This document shows positions 26,759 through 36,259 of a DNA stretch of 64,000 nt, piece by piece. Source of the DNA: Methanomicrobiales archaeon. GTDB taxonomy: Archaea; Halobacteriota; Methanomicrobia; Methanomicrobiales; JACTUA01. Position numbers and translations under genes: made by a program. Under the pieces are notes generated by a model. That model worked only from the letters and a program-made list of their open reading frames with translations. It searched no databases and was not told the origin of the DNA. The DNA is taken from NCBI GenBank assembly GCA_030019205.1, contig JASEFH010000001.1, positions 124,001 through 188,000 of the forward strand, in the 5' to 3' direction. Every line of letters starts with the position of its first letter. Position 1 is the stretch's first letter.

Positions 26759-27799
26759 ATGGGATTTACAGACATTGTTAACGACTTCCTGAACCGCCCA
26801 AGGTCCAAGGACGATCTGGTTCCCGCAACAGACCTTGAAGAGTACGAACGGGAGCAGCAGAGGATCTTCGACCGGATCGAGTACCAGAGACGGCACCGCT
26901 ATGGGCTTGGCAAATTCTTCAAGCACCCCATGGAATTCCTCCGCGAGAAGCCCATGAACGTCCTCGTCCTCTCCCTGCCCGCCTCGTTCCTGGTGTTTTT
27001 CGTCGGATTCTCCTTTATCGTGGGTATCTATGGGATTGAAGCACTCTTCAACTCCACGATGATCGACGATGTGATCGTCCTATCCGTGCTGATCGCAGTG
27101 ATACCTCTTGCGGTCCTCGACTTCATGGAGGGGCGGAGGGTCAAGAGTCTGGAAGAGTCCCTCCCCAACTTCTTCCGTGACGTCGCCGGTATGAACGACA
27201 GCGGGATGACACTCCCGAATGCAGTGCATATCGTCTCCGGCGGCGAGTACGGTGCTCTCACGCCGCATATCCGGAAACTGGACGCGGAGATGTCCTGGAG
27301 CGTGCCGTTTGTCGATGCGATCTACCGTTTTGGAAGGAACGTGAATACTCCCCTGGCAGGGCGGAGCGTGGATCTGATCGCAAAGGCGAGCAAAGCCGGC
27401 GGTGATGCCAGTGAGGTGCTCCGCGCAGCGGCGACGGACGCCTACGAGTTCTTCAACCTGAAGACCGAGCGGATGAACAACATGCTCATCTACATGATCA
27501 TCGTCCTGATCTCGTTCTTTGTCTTCCTCTTCGTGATCGCGATCCTGGTCTCCACATTCCTCACCACGATGGCAGAAGCCGGCGGGGCAGCCTCCGCCGC
27601 GGGCGGTGCGGCCACGCGGTTCATCGGGAACGTGGACATCTTCTTCTACAAGCGGCTCTTCTCGCACGCAGGGTTCACGCAGGGCTTCTTCTCCGGGCTC
27701 GTCGCGGGCCAGATGGGTGAGGGGCGTGCTGTCGCTGGTCTGAAGTACTCGGCAATCATGCTGATCCTGGCCTGGATCATGTTCCGGTTCTTCGTGTAG
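26759..27799 (+). CDS. TadC/GspF-type pilus platform protein 2
   Basis: A 346-residue paralogue of the preceding platform protein. It has a charged N-terminus of about 65 residues, two membrane segments (about 70-95 and 105-125), and the GspF-like domain (LPNFFRDVAGMNDSGMTLPNAV ... SKAGGDASEVLRAAA). Two or three C-terminal segments follow, with a Gly/Ala-rich stretch (AGGAASAAGGAA). The SD GGAGGTG precedes the ATG. Having two TadC proteins per ATPase is usual in euryarchaeal pili. The last gene of the cluster; no pilin follows. Confidence 0.9.
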   Translation: MGFTDIVNDFLNRPRSKDDLVPATDLEEYEREQQRIFDRIEYQRRHRYGLGKFFKHPMEFLREKPMNVLVLSLPASFLVFFVGFSFIVGIYGIEALFNSTMIDDVIVLSVLIAVIPLAVLDFMEGRRVKSLEESLPNFFRDVAGMNDSGMTLPNAVHIVSGGEYGALTPHIRKLDAEMSWSVPFVDAIYRFGRNVNTPLAGRSVDLIAKASKAGGDASEVLRAAATDAYEFFNLKTERMNNMLIYMIIVLISFFVFLFVIAILVSTFLTTMAEAGGAASAAGGAATRFIGNVDIFFYKRLFSHAGFTQGFFSGLVAGQMGEGRAVAGLKYSAIMLILAWIMFRFFV

Positions 27800-28395
27800 G
27801 GGAGATCCCCGGAATCATATTTTCGGGTCCGCCCCGGCAGTACCAGAGCGGCTTCCGGACGGATCTCTCTGGAACTCCGCGTTCAGTTCACAGGTCCGGG
27901 ATTTCGGGCTTCGGCTAGGAGTTTGGTCCCGGAATCCCCCTCTTCAGCCTCCGGCGGAGGAATCGGATCGTGAGAGAGCGGTCCTCGAACATGGATGGGC
28001 GGGATACGGTCGCCCTCGTCCGTTCTCGCACCCTCTCCGGGTTCGAATTTTTTCCGTATCGCCACTCCGGTTTCGGGCCGGTGGCACAGAGGCTGCATAT
28101 ACCGCGTCCGGCGGATCGTCTTCCCGCCTCTTCCGGCACGGGTTGCAGCGGGAAGTCCGATGCGGCAACAGAAAACATGGATTGCGGGGGGAGCAAACGG
28201 CTGCATCCGAGGGGGGGGAATGCGGTGGCTGCGAGTCCGCGGAAGCCGTCGCTGAATCGGTGATGTCGCGTAAATTTCAGCGATTTCTGCCACCGGACAA
28301 GCAAGACAACTGTGTTTCGACCGGATAGTTCAAACGACGGGATCCCGAATAAAAAGAGAAATCATCTTGATTGCACGCGCTGGCCCGTGCCCGGT
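27800..28395. other. Intergenic stretch without recognisable gene
   Basis: About 600 bases between convergent units. A small inverted repeat GGGG-AGAT-CCCC sits just after the platform gene and may aid termination. Open frames on both strands are Arg/Pro/Ser-rich without motifs or SD. I see no pilin-like class III signal here. Confidence 0.5.
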
Positions 28396-28701
28396 TCAGC
28401 TGATATTGTCGAGCTTGTACCCCTTCTGGGCGAGGAGCTGCTTCACCCGGTCGAGGTGATTCCCCTGCAGCTCAATGGTGCCCCCTTTGATGGTCCCGCC
28501 GCACGCAAGTTTGCTCTTCATGTATTTCGTCAGATCCTCCAGGTCGATGTCGTCCGGGTCGAGACCCTCGATGATGGTCACCTCTTTTCCGTACCGTCGA
28601 CGGTTCATCTTCACCTGGATCCGCTGCTGCTCCTTTGCTACCTCCTCACAGATGCACAGTTCTCGTGGTAGTCCGCATGTTGGGCATATCCCACCATTCA
28701 T
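28396..28701 (-). CDS. Translation initiation factor aIF1 (SUI1)
   Basis: A 101-residue SUI1/eIF1 protein that helps start-codon selection on the small ribosomal subunit. An N-terminal zinc-type knob ([13 protein letters not shown]) leads to the SUI1 fold ([19 protein letters not shown] ... [18 protein letters not shown]). A TATA box (CTTTATATATTT, 28722-28733) lies about 26 bases upstream of the ATG, so the mRNA is probably leaderless. Confidence 0.95.
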   Translation of the reverse strand: MNGGICPTCGLPRELCICEEVAKEQQRIQVKMNRRRYGKEVTIIEGLDPDDIDLEDLTKYMKSKLACGGTIKGGTIELQGNHLDRVKQLLAQKGYKLDNIS

Positions 28702-28720
28702 TGCAATGTACCTTGCGTTT

Positions 28721-28734
28721 CTCTTTATATATTT
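28721..28734 (-). promoter_or_regulatory. TATA box of aIF1 gene
   Basis: AAATATATAAAGAG read on the minus strand, centred about 26 bases before the ATG at 28701, the archaeal spacing for a leaderless start. Confidence 0.7.
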
Positions 28735-28747
28735 CTTGGCATGCCAT

Positions 28748-30388
28748 TCAATCCAGCCTGCATACGTCGCATCCGCTGGTGAGAACCTGGTTTTCTTTGC
28801 TCCTGTTTCGATAGATGGTTATGCCTTTGCACCGGAGGGATCGGGCGAGCTCGAATACCCGCGACACGTCGTCAACCGATGCATGCTCCGGCAGATTGAC
28901 CGTCTTTGAGACGGCATTGTCGACGTGTTTCTGCAGAACTGCCTGCATCCGCACATGGCACTCCGCGGGGATCTCGAGTGCGGTCTGAAAGAGGTCCCGG
29001 GTGTGATCGGGGAGCGGCAGATCCTGAACGCTCCCTGTCCTTTTCGCATGGGAGAGGATATCGACGCTCCCGCGATACGATGCCGCATACGCCTCCAGGA
29101 GCGGATTGACCACCTCGACGGGCCGTCCGTCGATGGTACGACGGTATGCGAGAGAGAAGGGAGGTTCGATCCCTTCGCTCGTACCGGCGATGATATGGAG
29201 GGATCCGGTCGGAGCGATGGTGGTGACGGTCGCATTCCGCATGGGGCTGCGGAATACGCTCTTGTCGATCGCCGGAAAGGATCCTTTCCTCTCGCCGAGT
29301 TCCCGGGACGTCTCCCGGGCTTCCTGCTGGATCAGGCCCATCAGGCGGTCGGCGGTGGCAAGCGCCTCGTTCGAACTGTAGGGCAACCCGAGCTGGATGA
29401 ACATGTCCGAGAGCCCCATGATCCCGAGCCCTATCTTACGAGTGGACAGCGTCTTCTCACGGATCTGCGGGAGGGGAAATTGGTTGACATCGATTACCGC
29501 ATCCAGGAACTCGACGCCGTTCCGCGCTGCATGCCGCAGCAGGTCATCATCCAGCTCTCCCTTCCGGACACACTTTGCGAGGTTGATACTTCCGAGGTTG
29601 CAGCTCTCGTAGGGATAGAGGGGCTGCTCGCCGCAGGGGTTGGTGGTTTCGATGAGACCGAGCCCCGGGACGGTATTCCGGCGGTTGATCTCGTCCAGGA
29701 ACAGCATGCCGGGATCGCCGGTGGACCAGGCCGCATGCGCCACTATCTCCCACAGATCGCGGGCCCCTATCGTTCCCCAGACGGATCCGTCCCGGGGGTT
29801 CACGAGCTCGTACGGCCTTCCCGACTCGAGGCACCGGAAGAACTCCGCGTCGAAACCCACGGAGATATTGAAGTTGCGCAGCCCCCCGCCACGTTTGCTG
29901 TTAACGAACGCGACGATATCCGGGTGCGAACTGGCCAGCACGCCCATGTTCGCGCCTCGTCGTCTTCCCCCCTGCCGCACCGCCTCCGTCGCCTTGTCGA
30001 ACACCTCGATGAAGGACAGCGGTCCGCTGGCGATTCCCGCTGTACCATTCACGGAATCCCCGCGGGGCCGCACGTGGCTGAACGAGAATCCGGTTCCTCC
30101 GCCGCTCTTGTGGATGAGTGCCATATGCTTAAGCGTGGAGAAGATGCTCGCGATCGAATCTTCAACCGGGAGGACAAAGCAGGCGGAGAGCTGCCCTGAT
30201 GGTGTGCCGGCGTTCATGAGGGTGGGGGAGTTGGGTAAAAAGAGCAGGTTCTCCATCATGGCAAGAAACTCGCGTGCCTTGCCCGTATCAACGGCCCGTG
30301 CAACGCGCGAAAAGAGATCCGATGGACTCTCTCCAGGCAGCAGGTAGCGAGACTGCAGCAACTGGAGTGCGACGGTGCTGAACTTCAT
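28748..30388 (-). CDS. Adenosylcobalamin-dependent ribonucleotide reductase (class II)
   Basis: Reduces ribonucleotides to deoxyribonucleotides using an adenosylcobalamin radical. The 546 residues contain the catalytic barrel: [11 protein letters not shown] (about 51-61), the redox Cys in [19 protein letters not shown], and [19 protein letters not shown] with the thiyl Cys and Glu near 253-271. [21 protein letters not shown] follows near 388, and a C-terminal CDVC pair re-reduces the active site. There is no N-terminal ATP cone, so it lacks the usual overall activity site. It is divergent from cobQ, a cobamide-synthesis gene. Confidence 0.94.
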   Translation of the reverse strand: MKFSTVALQLLQSRYLLPGESPSDLFSRVARAVDTGKAREFLAMMENLLFLPNSPTLMNAGTPSGQLSACFVLPVEDSIASIFSTLKHMALIHKSGGGTGFSFSHVRPRGDSVNGTAGIASGPLSFIEVFDKATEAVRQGGRRRGANMGVLASSHPDIVAFVNSKRGGGLRNFNISVGFDAEFFRCLESGRPYELVNPRDGSVWGTIGARDLWEIVAHAAWSTGDPGMLFLDEINRRNTVPGLGLIETTNPCGEQPLYPYESCNLGSINLAKCVRKGELDDDLLRHAARNGVEFLDAVIDVNQFPLPQIREKTLSTRKIGLGIMGLSDMFIQLGLPYSSNEALATADRLMGLIQQEARETSRELGERKGSFPAIDKSVFRSPMRNATVTTIAPTGSLHIIAGTSEGIEPPFSLAYRRTIDGRPVEVVNPLLEAYAASYRGSVDILSHAKRTGSVQDLPLPDHTRDLFQTALEIPAECHVRMQAVLQKHVDNAVSKTVNLPEHASVDDVSRVFELARSLRCKGITIYRNRSKENQVLTSGCDVCRLD

Positions 30389-30398
30389 TGTATCACTG

Positions 30399-30419
30399 CT
30401 GGATATACTCTCAATCCAG
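30399..30419. promoter_or_regulatory. Inverted repeat in RNR-cobQ intergenic region
   Basis: CTGGAT (30399-30404) and ATCCAG (30414-30419) are separated by nine bases, immediately upstream of the RNR start. The site would fall in the RNR leader or promoter and may be an operator. Confidence 0.35.
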
Positions 30420-30423
30420 GTAC

Positions 30424-30437
30424 TCTTTATTTAAATT
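30424..30437 (+). promoter_or_regulatory. TATA box of cobQ
   Basis: CTTTATTTAAATTC, centred about 27 bases before the cobQ ATG at 30458; a leaderless transcript is expected. Confidence 0.6.
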
Positions 30438-30457
30438 CATCTAAATGTACCTACAGC

Positions 30458-31936
30458 ATGTCGCTGATGGTGCTCGGCACGGCGTCCCACGTAGGAAAGA
30501 GCGTAACGGTGGCGGCGATCCTCCGTGCCCTGGAACGGCGGGGTATTCGGGCAGCGCCCTTCAAGTCGCAGAACATGAGCCTCAACTCCTATGTCACTCC
30601 CGATGGCGGCGAGATCGGGATTGCCCAGGCGATGCAGGCATGGGCAGCCCGCCTGGCGCCGGAACGGGATATGAACCCCATCCTGCTGAAGCCCAAGGGG
30701 GACCAGACCTCGCAGATCGTGCTGCTCGGCTCCCCCTACAAGGATGTGCACATATCCGAGTACTACCGGGAGACCGATGCGCTGCTGCAGGAGTCGTTGC
30801 GGGCTTACCGCCGGCTGGAGGGCAGGTACGGGCACGTCGTCGTCGAAGGGGCGGGGGGGGCAGCGGAGCTGAACCTCTACGACCGCGATATCGCCAATGT
30901 GCGGCTGGCGAAAGCGCTGAAGATCCCCATCGTCCTCGTCGCCGATATCGAGCGGGGAGGTGTCTTTGCGCAGGTCTTCGGGACAGTCGAACTCCTCCCG
31001 CGGGATGTGCGGGACTGCATCGTGGGGCTGATCATCAACAAGTTCCGGGGAGATCCCGCCATCTTTGCCGACGGGCTGAAGCAGCTGGAGGAGATCAGCG
31101 GGCTCCCGGTGCTCGGGGTGGTGCCCTGCTTCGATATCCCCCTGCCAAGCGAAGACTCCCTGTCCCTCGCCGACAAGAGGCCGTCCCGTTCCAGCGTGCG
31201 AATCGCCGTCGTGCGGCTCCCCCACATTTCGAACTTCACCGACTTCGAGATTCTGGAGCGCAGCGCTGCCGTGGAGTACGTGCCCCTGGGGCGATCGCTC
31301 CGCGGCTACGACTGCATCATCATCCCCGGCACCAAGAACACGATCGAGGATCTGCAGAAGGTGAAGGAGAGCGGCACGGCAGAGGAGATCCTTCTTGCGC
31401 GAAGACGCAATATCCCCATCATCGGTATCTGCGGAGGGTATCAGATGCTCGGGCGGACGATTGTCGATTCCGGGGTCGAGTCGAGGCGGGGGGAGTATGC
31501 AGGACTCGGGCTGCTGGACTCGACCACCTACTTCGAGGGCTACCGCAAGACGACAGTCCAGGTACGGCGCCGGGCCCGTGCAATCCCCCCCCTGCTCCTG
31601 CACATGGGCACCGTGTGCGGCTACGAGATTCATATGGGCCGGACGGAGAGGGGAAGCGCTTCCGAAGCCTTCGAGGGAGACGGGGCGGCAAGCGAGGATG
31701 GACTGGTCTTTGGAACCTACATGCACGGCCTCTTCCAGAACCCCTCTGCAGTCCGGGGGCTGTTGCGATACCTCCAGGATGCGCATGGCGATGGTTCCGG
31801 AGAGCTATCCGGAGACGATCCCCCTGCCGATGCCCCTCTCACGGACTCCTATGACCGCCTGGCGGACTGGTACGAGGCTCATGTCGACATGGACTTTGTC
31901 GCCTCCTTCTTTCGGGACGGTCTCGCATCAGGATGA
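30458..31936 (+). CDS. cobQ: Cobyric acid synthase
   Basis: Amidates adenosylcobyrinic a,c-diamide at four side chains in cobamide synthesis. The 492 residues show the synthetase domain first ([17 protein letters not shown]-loop-like start, [44 protein letters not shown]). A triad glutaminase domain follows, with nucleophile Cys in [10 protein letters not shown] near 330 and His in GTYMHGLFQ near 425. A TATA box at normal distance supports the ATG at 30458. It lies divergent to the cobalamin-dependent RNR. Confidence 0.96.
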   Translation: MSLMVLGTASHVGKSVTVAAILRALERRGIRAAPFKSQNMSLNSYVTPDGGEIGIAQAMQAWAARLAPERDMNPILLKPKGDQTSQIVLLGSPYKDVHISEYYRETDALLQESLRAYRRLEGRYGHVVVEGAGGAAELNLYDRDIANVRLAKALKIPIVLVADIERGGVFAQVFGTVELLPRDVRDCIVGLIINKFRGDPAIFADGLKQLEEISGLPVLGVVPCFDIPLPSEDSLSLADKRPSRSSVRIAVVRLPHISNFTDFEILERSAAVEYVPLGRSLRGYDCIIIPGTKNTIEDLQKVKESGTAEEILLARRRNIPIIGICGGYQMLGRTIVDSGVESRRGEYAGLGLLDSTTYFEGYRKTTVQVRRRARAIPPLLLHMGTVCGYEIHMGRTERGSASEAFEGDGAASEDGLVFGTYMHGLFQNPSAVRGLLRYLQDAHGDGSGELSGDDPPADAPLTDSYDRLADWYEAHVDMDFVASFFRDGLASG

Positions 31937-32041
31937 CTGCCTACAGGGTGCGGAGGGATGATCCGGGCGGCGTACGACAGAGATGAAACCGTCAGGCATG
32001 TAATGGTGAACGTTCAACATGGGGTGACCGGAGTGTGTCCC

Positions 32042-32830
32042 ATGAGATGGATCGGGTGTCTTTCCGCGATTCTCGTTATCGCGCTTGCCGGCTGCAGCCC
32101 TGTGCAGGCGGCAAATGGAGAGCCCTTCGCCGCGTTCTACTTCCACGGCATCGGATGCTCCCACTGCAAGAACGTCGATCAGGCTCTCTTTCCTGGCTGG
32201 CTGGAGAACTCGTCAGGCCTGGTGGTGATCGAGTACGAGGTGTTTCGCGACAGGGAGAATGCCCTCGTTATGGCACGCTTCGATGAACAGTATGGCATCG
32301 GAAGCGGTGTACCCGTCCTCCTCGTCAATCCAGACACCGCGTGGATAGGAGATCGGGCAATCCTGGCCGAAACTCCCAGGCTGCTTGGAGAGTGCGAGGC
32401 TGATCTCGCATTCTGCCGGCAGAATACAGCCCCGTTCAGGAGTCTGAACCTTGCCGACCTCGCGGGCCATCCGCGCATCTGGTACCGGGACAGGGTTCTC
32501 ATCCTGCAGGGTCCTGTCGATGACGGCGGTGCGCTGCAACGGCTGCTTGTCGGCCAAAGCGTTCCCGAATCTCTGAAAAACATTCCGCATACCCGGATCG
32601 CTCCTGCACCCATCCCGTTCTCGGGACAGAACCTCACCTTCCAGAATGCAGTCCAGATGGAGGGTGCGGTATTCCAGTGGAATGCCTCCGAGCTGCCCGG
32701 CTCGCCGCCGGGCGATCAGAAGCCGGGCGGCGTGGACTCTCCCCCCCGACAGGCCCCGCTCGTATATGCCCCGATCCTGGCGGTACCTTTTTGCCTGGTA
32801 CTCTCAGGGATGCGGAAGAAGACCCCCTGA
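32042..32830 (+). CDS. Membrane-anchored thioredoxin-fold lipoprotein
   Basis: A 262-residue exported protein. The first 18 residues form a lipoprotein-type signal (hydrophobic ILVIALAGC lipobox, Cys18). A thioredoxin-like segment follows with the FHGIGCSHC motif near 37-45, then an extracellular middle domain and a C-terminal membrane segment ending in basic residues. The CxxC suggests disulfide exchange outside the cell. I choose the ATG at 32042 because the signal peptide starts there; the frame is open from 31958. It follows cobQ by about 100 bases and may be independent. Confidence 0.75.
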   Translation: MRWIGCLSAILVIALAGCSPVQAANGEPFAAFYFHGIGCSHCKNVDQALFPGWLENSSGLVVIEYEVFRDRENALVMARFDEQYGIGSGVPVLLVNPDTAWIGDRAILAETPRLLGECEADLAFCRQNTAPFRSLNLADLAGHPRIWYRDRVLILQGPVDDGGALQRLLVGQSVPESLKNIPHTRIAPAPIPFSGQNLTFQNAVQMEGAVFQWNASELPGSPPGDQKPGGVDSPPRQAPLVYAPILAVPFCLVLSGMRKKTP

Positions 32831-32945
32831 ATACCATCTTCTTTACAGGCAGCGCCACTCCCGATGCCGCACGCCTTCATGGCCGGATCCGTTCCAGGAA
32901 TGGAACGTCCAGTCGTAAAGCCGGCTTCTCCAGGGATATCCCGCT

Positions 32946-33431
32946 TCACTCGAATATCTTTACGGTAAAGCCCTCCCGTTCCAGCAGATTCTTCACGCGC
33001 AGGATCCAGGCCTGATCGCTCTCGTCCTTCACGGGCGCAACCCTCTCTTCCCAGATGCGGTTCAACGTTGCATCGGACGAGAGGAGGCTTCTCCTTCCTC
33101 CGACGCGGCCGGCTAGCCTGCCATCCGCGTGCAGGATCTGCATGGAGTAGCACTTGAACTCGCGGCAGAGTGCAGGCCTCGTCTGGTAAATGGTGCAGAC
33201 GTACCCCCGGTCACTCTTCCGCAGGAACGGGCACCAGCCGGGATGCACCTTCCCGCCGTCCCGATCCCGGAAGAGATCGCGGTATGCGCTATCCACACGG
33301 GCGAGAAACATCTCCTGGGTAACCAGCAGTCTGCAGTAGAAATCGGTGGGCGAGAGCGCTCTCTCGATCCGAATGACACCGCCAAGCGACATGCAGCACT
33401 TGCCGCAGCGGCTGCACTCAAACGCAGGCAT
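32946..33431 (-). CDS. YkgJ-family CxxCxxCC metal-binding protein
   Basis: A 161-residue member of the YkgJ family. The N-terminal CSRCGKCC (residues 6-13) is the family signature, followed by WCPFL, YVCTIYQTRPALCREF and a further Cys, which together probably bind zinc or an iron-sulfur centre. The enzymatic role is not known. It is divergent from the nucleotidyltransferase gene. Confidence 0.88.
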   Translation of the reverse strand: MPAFECSRCGKCCMSLGGVIRIERALSPTDFYCRLLVTQEMFLARVDSAYRDLFRDRDGGKVHPGWCPFLRKSDRGYVCTIYQTRPALCREFKCYSMQILHADGRLAGRVGGRRSLLSSDATLNRIWEERVAPVKDESDQAWILRVKNLLEREGFTVKIFE

Positions 33432-33530
33432 TTCAAAAAATCCTCTGTCCTACAGCTATATAGGCGTTCGGACCGCCGCGTCGCCGCCTTCCCCGCAGTC
33501 GTGGAGGAGCCTGACCGACTGCGTGGACAG

Positions 33531-33540
33531 GCTTAAAATC
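33531..33540 (+). promoter_or_regulatory. TATA box of nucleotidyltransferase gene
   Basis: GCTTAAAATC lies about 27 bases before the ATG at 33563, which fits a leaderless start and helps to choose that codon. Confidence 0.5.
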
Positions 33541-33562
33541 GATGGGAAACTATATGTCCGGC

Positions 33563-34741
33563 ATGAAGGTCTGCATCATGTGCGGGGGCGAAGGTACCCG
33601 CCTTCGCCCTCTCACCTTCGATCGCCCAAAGCCCTGCATCCCCATCGTCAATGCGCCATCGGTCCAGCATCTGGTCGACCACCTCTCCAGCCTCGGATTC
33701 AACGATGTGATCGTGACGCTGGGATACAAGGCAACCGAGATAGAGGAGGCCCTGGGCGACGGCTCCCTCTTCGGTGTCGATATCACATATGTTCATGAGA
33801 AGACCAAACTCGGCACTGCTGGCAGCGTCAAGAACGCACAGAAGTACCTGGACGGTCAGCCTTTCCTGGTGGTCGGGGGCGACCACGTCACCGACCTGAA
33901 CCTGCTTGAGTTCTACCGCGGGCATTTGACGGGCGATACGATCACGACGATCGGGCTGCTCTCCATCGACGATCCGAGTGAATACGGAATCGCCGAGATC
34001 GACGTGAACTACACAATCCAGCGGTTCAAGGAGAAACCGGCTCCGGGTGAGACGTTCAGCAACCTGGCAAGCACCGGTATGTATGTCTGCTCGCCCGAGA
34101 TCTTCGACCATATCCCCACCGGCACGAAGTACGACTTCGCCCGCGACCTCTTCCCCCACCTCATGGACGAGGGTTACCGCCTGAAGGCCTGGCTCGCACG
34201 GGGCAACTGGACCGATGTGGGGAGCCCGCGCTCTCTACGGCAGGCGGAACGCTGGAAGCTGCAGGGTATCGCCCATACGAGCATCAGCGGGGATCTCACC
34301 ATGAAGGGCGCCCGTGTCATCGGTCCCGTGCGCCTGGGCGGGTCGATCACGCTCGGGGCGAACTCGCGCCTGATCGGTCCGGTCGCCATCGGCGCCGGGA
34401 CTACCATCGAAGAGAACGTGCTGGTCGGGCCCTACACATCCATCGGCGATGGCTGCACCATTCGCCAGAACACGAAGATCTTCTCCTCGTCCATCTACAA
34501 CCGTGTCCGGATCGGCAGGGACTGCTCGATCAGCGGAAGCATCATTGACAACGATACCCGCATCGGCGATGGCTGCTCCATCGAGAACGACACCGTTATC
34601 GGTCCCCGTGTCGACATGCAGCGGCGGGTGGTCGTTCACTCCGGCACCCGCCTCTGGCCGGAGCTGGTCATACCGGACGACGAGGTCGTCAAAGAGCATG
34701 TGCTCAACAGCCGATACGACGTGCACACAGAAGGATCCTAG
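33563..34741 (+). CDS. Sugar-1-phosphate nucleotidyltransferase with left-handed beta-helix
   Basis: Makes an NDP-sugar for surface polysaccharide or glycan synthesis. In the 392 residues, the N-terminal Rossmann-type domain has the signature GGEGTRLRPLTFDRPKP (about 7-23), VVGGDHVTDL and the ETFSNLASTGMYVC segment. From about 245 onward hexapeptide repeats (VIGPVRLGG, IGAGTTIEEN, IGDGCTIRQN, IGRDCSISG) form a left-handed beta-helix, as in GlmU- and GMPP-like enzymes. Exact sugar and nucleotide are unresolved. Upstream ATGs at 33542 and 33554 are in frame but lie too near the TATA box. It ends in a CTAG shared with the convergent CBS-ParB gene. Confidence 0.88.
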   Translation: MKVCIMCGGEGTRLRPLTFDRPKPCIPIVNAPSVQHLVDHLSSLGFNDVIVTLGYKATEIEEALGDGSLFGVDITYVHEKTKLGTAGSVKNAQKYLDGQPFLVVGGDHVTDLNLLEFYRGHLTGDTITTIGLLSIDDPSEYGIAEIDVNYTIQRFKEKPAPGETFSNLASTGMYVCSPEIFDHIPTGTKYDFARDLFPHLMDEGYRLKAWLARGNWTDVGSPRSLRQAERWKLQGIAHTSISGDLTMKGARVIGPVRLGGSITLGANSRLIGPVAIGAGTTIEENVLVGPYTSIGDGCTIRQNTKIFSSSIYNRVRIGRDCSISGSIIDNDTRIGDGCSIENDTVIGPRVDMQRRVVVHSGTRLWPELVIPDDEVVKEHVLNSRYDVHTEGS

Positions 34742-35541
34742 GTGTGCCGGACCAGACGGTGGGTGAGCGCCACCAGAGGGTGGCGAGCGTAGTCGAGGAC
34801 CTTGATGTCGTCCAGCGTGGAGAGGTTCATCGCCCGTGCGGTCCTCTCCAGCCCCAGTTCGAGATCTTCGTCGATCTCGATGATATAGGCGTCCAATTTC
34901 GTGATACCCAGCCTTTTTGCGGCGATTGCACGGTGATGCCCGTCCACCAGGATGAGTCTCCCCGGCCGCTTCACCACGATGAGGGGTTCTGCAAGACCCT
35001 TCTTGATCTCGTACATGCGCCCCTCCAGCTCGTCCTCGTATATCTTGGACTGCGTGGGGAGAAGAGTGTCTATCGGGACATTCTCGCGTTTCAGGGTGGG
35101 GTCGACCCCGTAGAGTTTGCGAAGCGTCTCGATGAACTTGAACACCTTCTCCGGCGAGACGCGTTCGATCTGCGATCGGATCACGTCGGCGTTTGAGATG
35201 ATGCCCACAAGCCGGTTCTCCTCGTCCACCACAGGCAGTTTCTGGATGCCGGATCGGAAGATCACCCGTGCTGCATCCTGGATACTCATCTCGGGATCGG
35301 CGACGATCAGGTGCTTGCTCATGATCCTCTCGACAGGTGTCTGCGGGGGGACAAAAAGAAGGTCTCGAGCGGCTATGTATCCAACGACTTCCGAGCCGTT
35401 CACCACCGGGAATCCATCGTGGCCGGTCTTCCGTATCTTCTCTATCACGTCTCTCGCCGTCCCGCTGACATCCACGGTGACGACATCGTAGGTCATATAA
35501 TGTTTGACCTTCTTTTTATCCATTACAGATACATTCCTCAT
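34738..35541 (-). CDS. CBS-pair plus ParB-like domain protein
   Basis: A 267-residue fusion. Two CBS domains (about 12-125; KHYMTYDVVTVDVSG, VERIMSKHLIVADPEMS, FRSGIQKLPVVDEENRLVGI) usually bind adenosine nucleotides. A ParB/sulfiredoxin-like domain follows (PIDTLLPTQSKIYEDELEGRM, LILVDGHHRAIAAKRLG near 215). Such proteins may act as DNA-binding or nucleotide-triggered kinases/nucleases; the role here is unknown. An internal ATG seven codons in, with GAGGA before it, is an alternative start at 35523. The stop overlaps that of the nucleotidyltransferase. Confidence 0.85.
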   Translation of the reverse strand: MRNVSVMDKKKVKHYMTYDVVTVDVSGTARDVIEKIRKTGHDGFPVVNGSEVVGYIAARDLLFVPPQTPVERIMSKHLIVADPEMSIQDAARVIFRSGIQKLPVVDEENRLVGIISNADVIRSQIERVSPEKVFKFIETLRKLYGVDPTLKRENVPIDTLLPTQSKIYEDELEGRMYEIKKGLAEPLIVVKRPGRLILVDGHHRAIAAKRLGITKLDAYIIEIDEDLELGLERTARAMNLSTLDDIKVLDYARHPLVALTHRLVRHT

Positions 35542-36227
35542 GCCGTTACTTCAATCCATCGGTAGGTCGGGGGCTTCCTGCCCCCGGGTCGGCTCTATAT
35601 CCTGATTTCAGGGTTTTTTCGGCTGGCCGTGCGGTTTGCCGTATCTGCTGGAGGATGCGAGACCGTCTTGCCGCGGATGAATCCCATGGCAAGAGGCCCC
35701 TATCACCGGATACGCTCGGCGGGCCAATCGGCGGGCGAGCCGTCGCACGAACACCCCACGCGGAATGCCGTTCCCCCTTTTCTCCCCCGCGAGGTTTCCG
35801 TATGCACCGCATAAGGACATGCATGAGGGCAAACCCCGGTGGATACTTTGGAACTTATCACTCTCTTTTGCTTCCGGACGTTCGAAGTATCCGCTGGGCC
35901 TCTCTCAACCAGAGTCATGTCCTCGCGGGCCCATCCGCCTCCGATGCCCTCTGTTCCGCACGGCTGCACGCACCCTACTCTGCCCCCATTCCTATATAAC
36001 TGTTCCCGGCCCATCCCTCTGCTACCGGGAGATGGGATTTGACCTTCGGTCCGACGCGCCATGCACGGGCCGCCATGCGCAACTGCCCCCTGCGATCCGC
36101 CAATCCCCGGTACGGCCGGATAACCCTGCGGGAATAGCTGGTGAGACGGTTTTTGCGGCGGGTTCTCTCTCCGTGCCGCGGATGCGTTTGTGGACTGCGT
36201 GATTGTGCGCGCTGCGGCAGCACAACC
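35542..36227. other. Intergenic stretch without recognisable gene
   Basis: About 690 bases. Frames on both strands are short or give Arg/Pro-rich translations; no SD-linked start, RNA gene or repeat was recognised. Confidence 0.5.
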
Positions 36228-36238
36228 ATTTTATCTCT
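36228..36238 (+). promoter_or_regulatory. TATA box of FKBP gene
   Basis: CATTTTATCTC, centred about 27 bases before the ATG at 36260, indicates a leaderless start. Confidence 0.5.
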
Positions 36239-36259
36239 ACCGCACAAACCGGATTGACG

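Noticed and set aside
35655-36062. Several 60-145-residue open frames on both strands in the 35.5-36.2 kb gap
   Set aside because: Overlapping frames with Arg/Pro/Ser-rich translations, no SD and no motif; typical of chance frames in GC-rich non-coding DNA.
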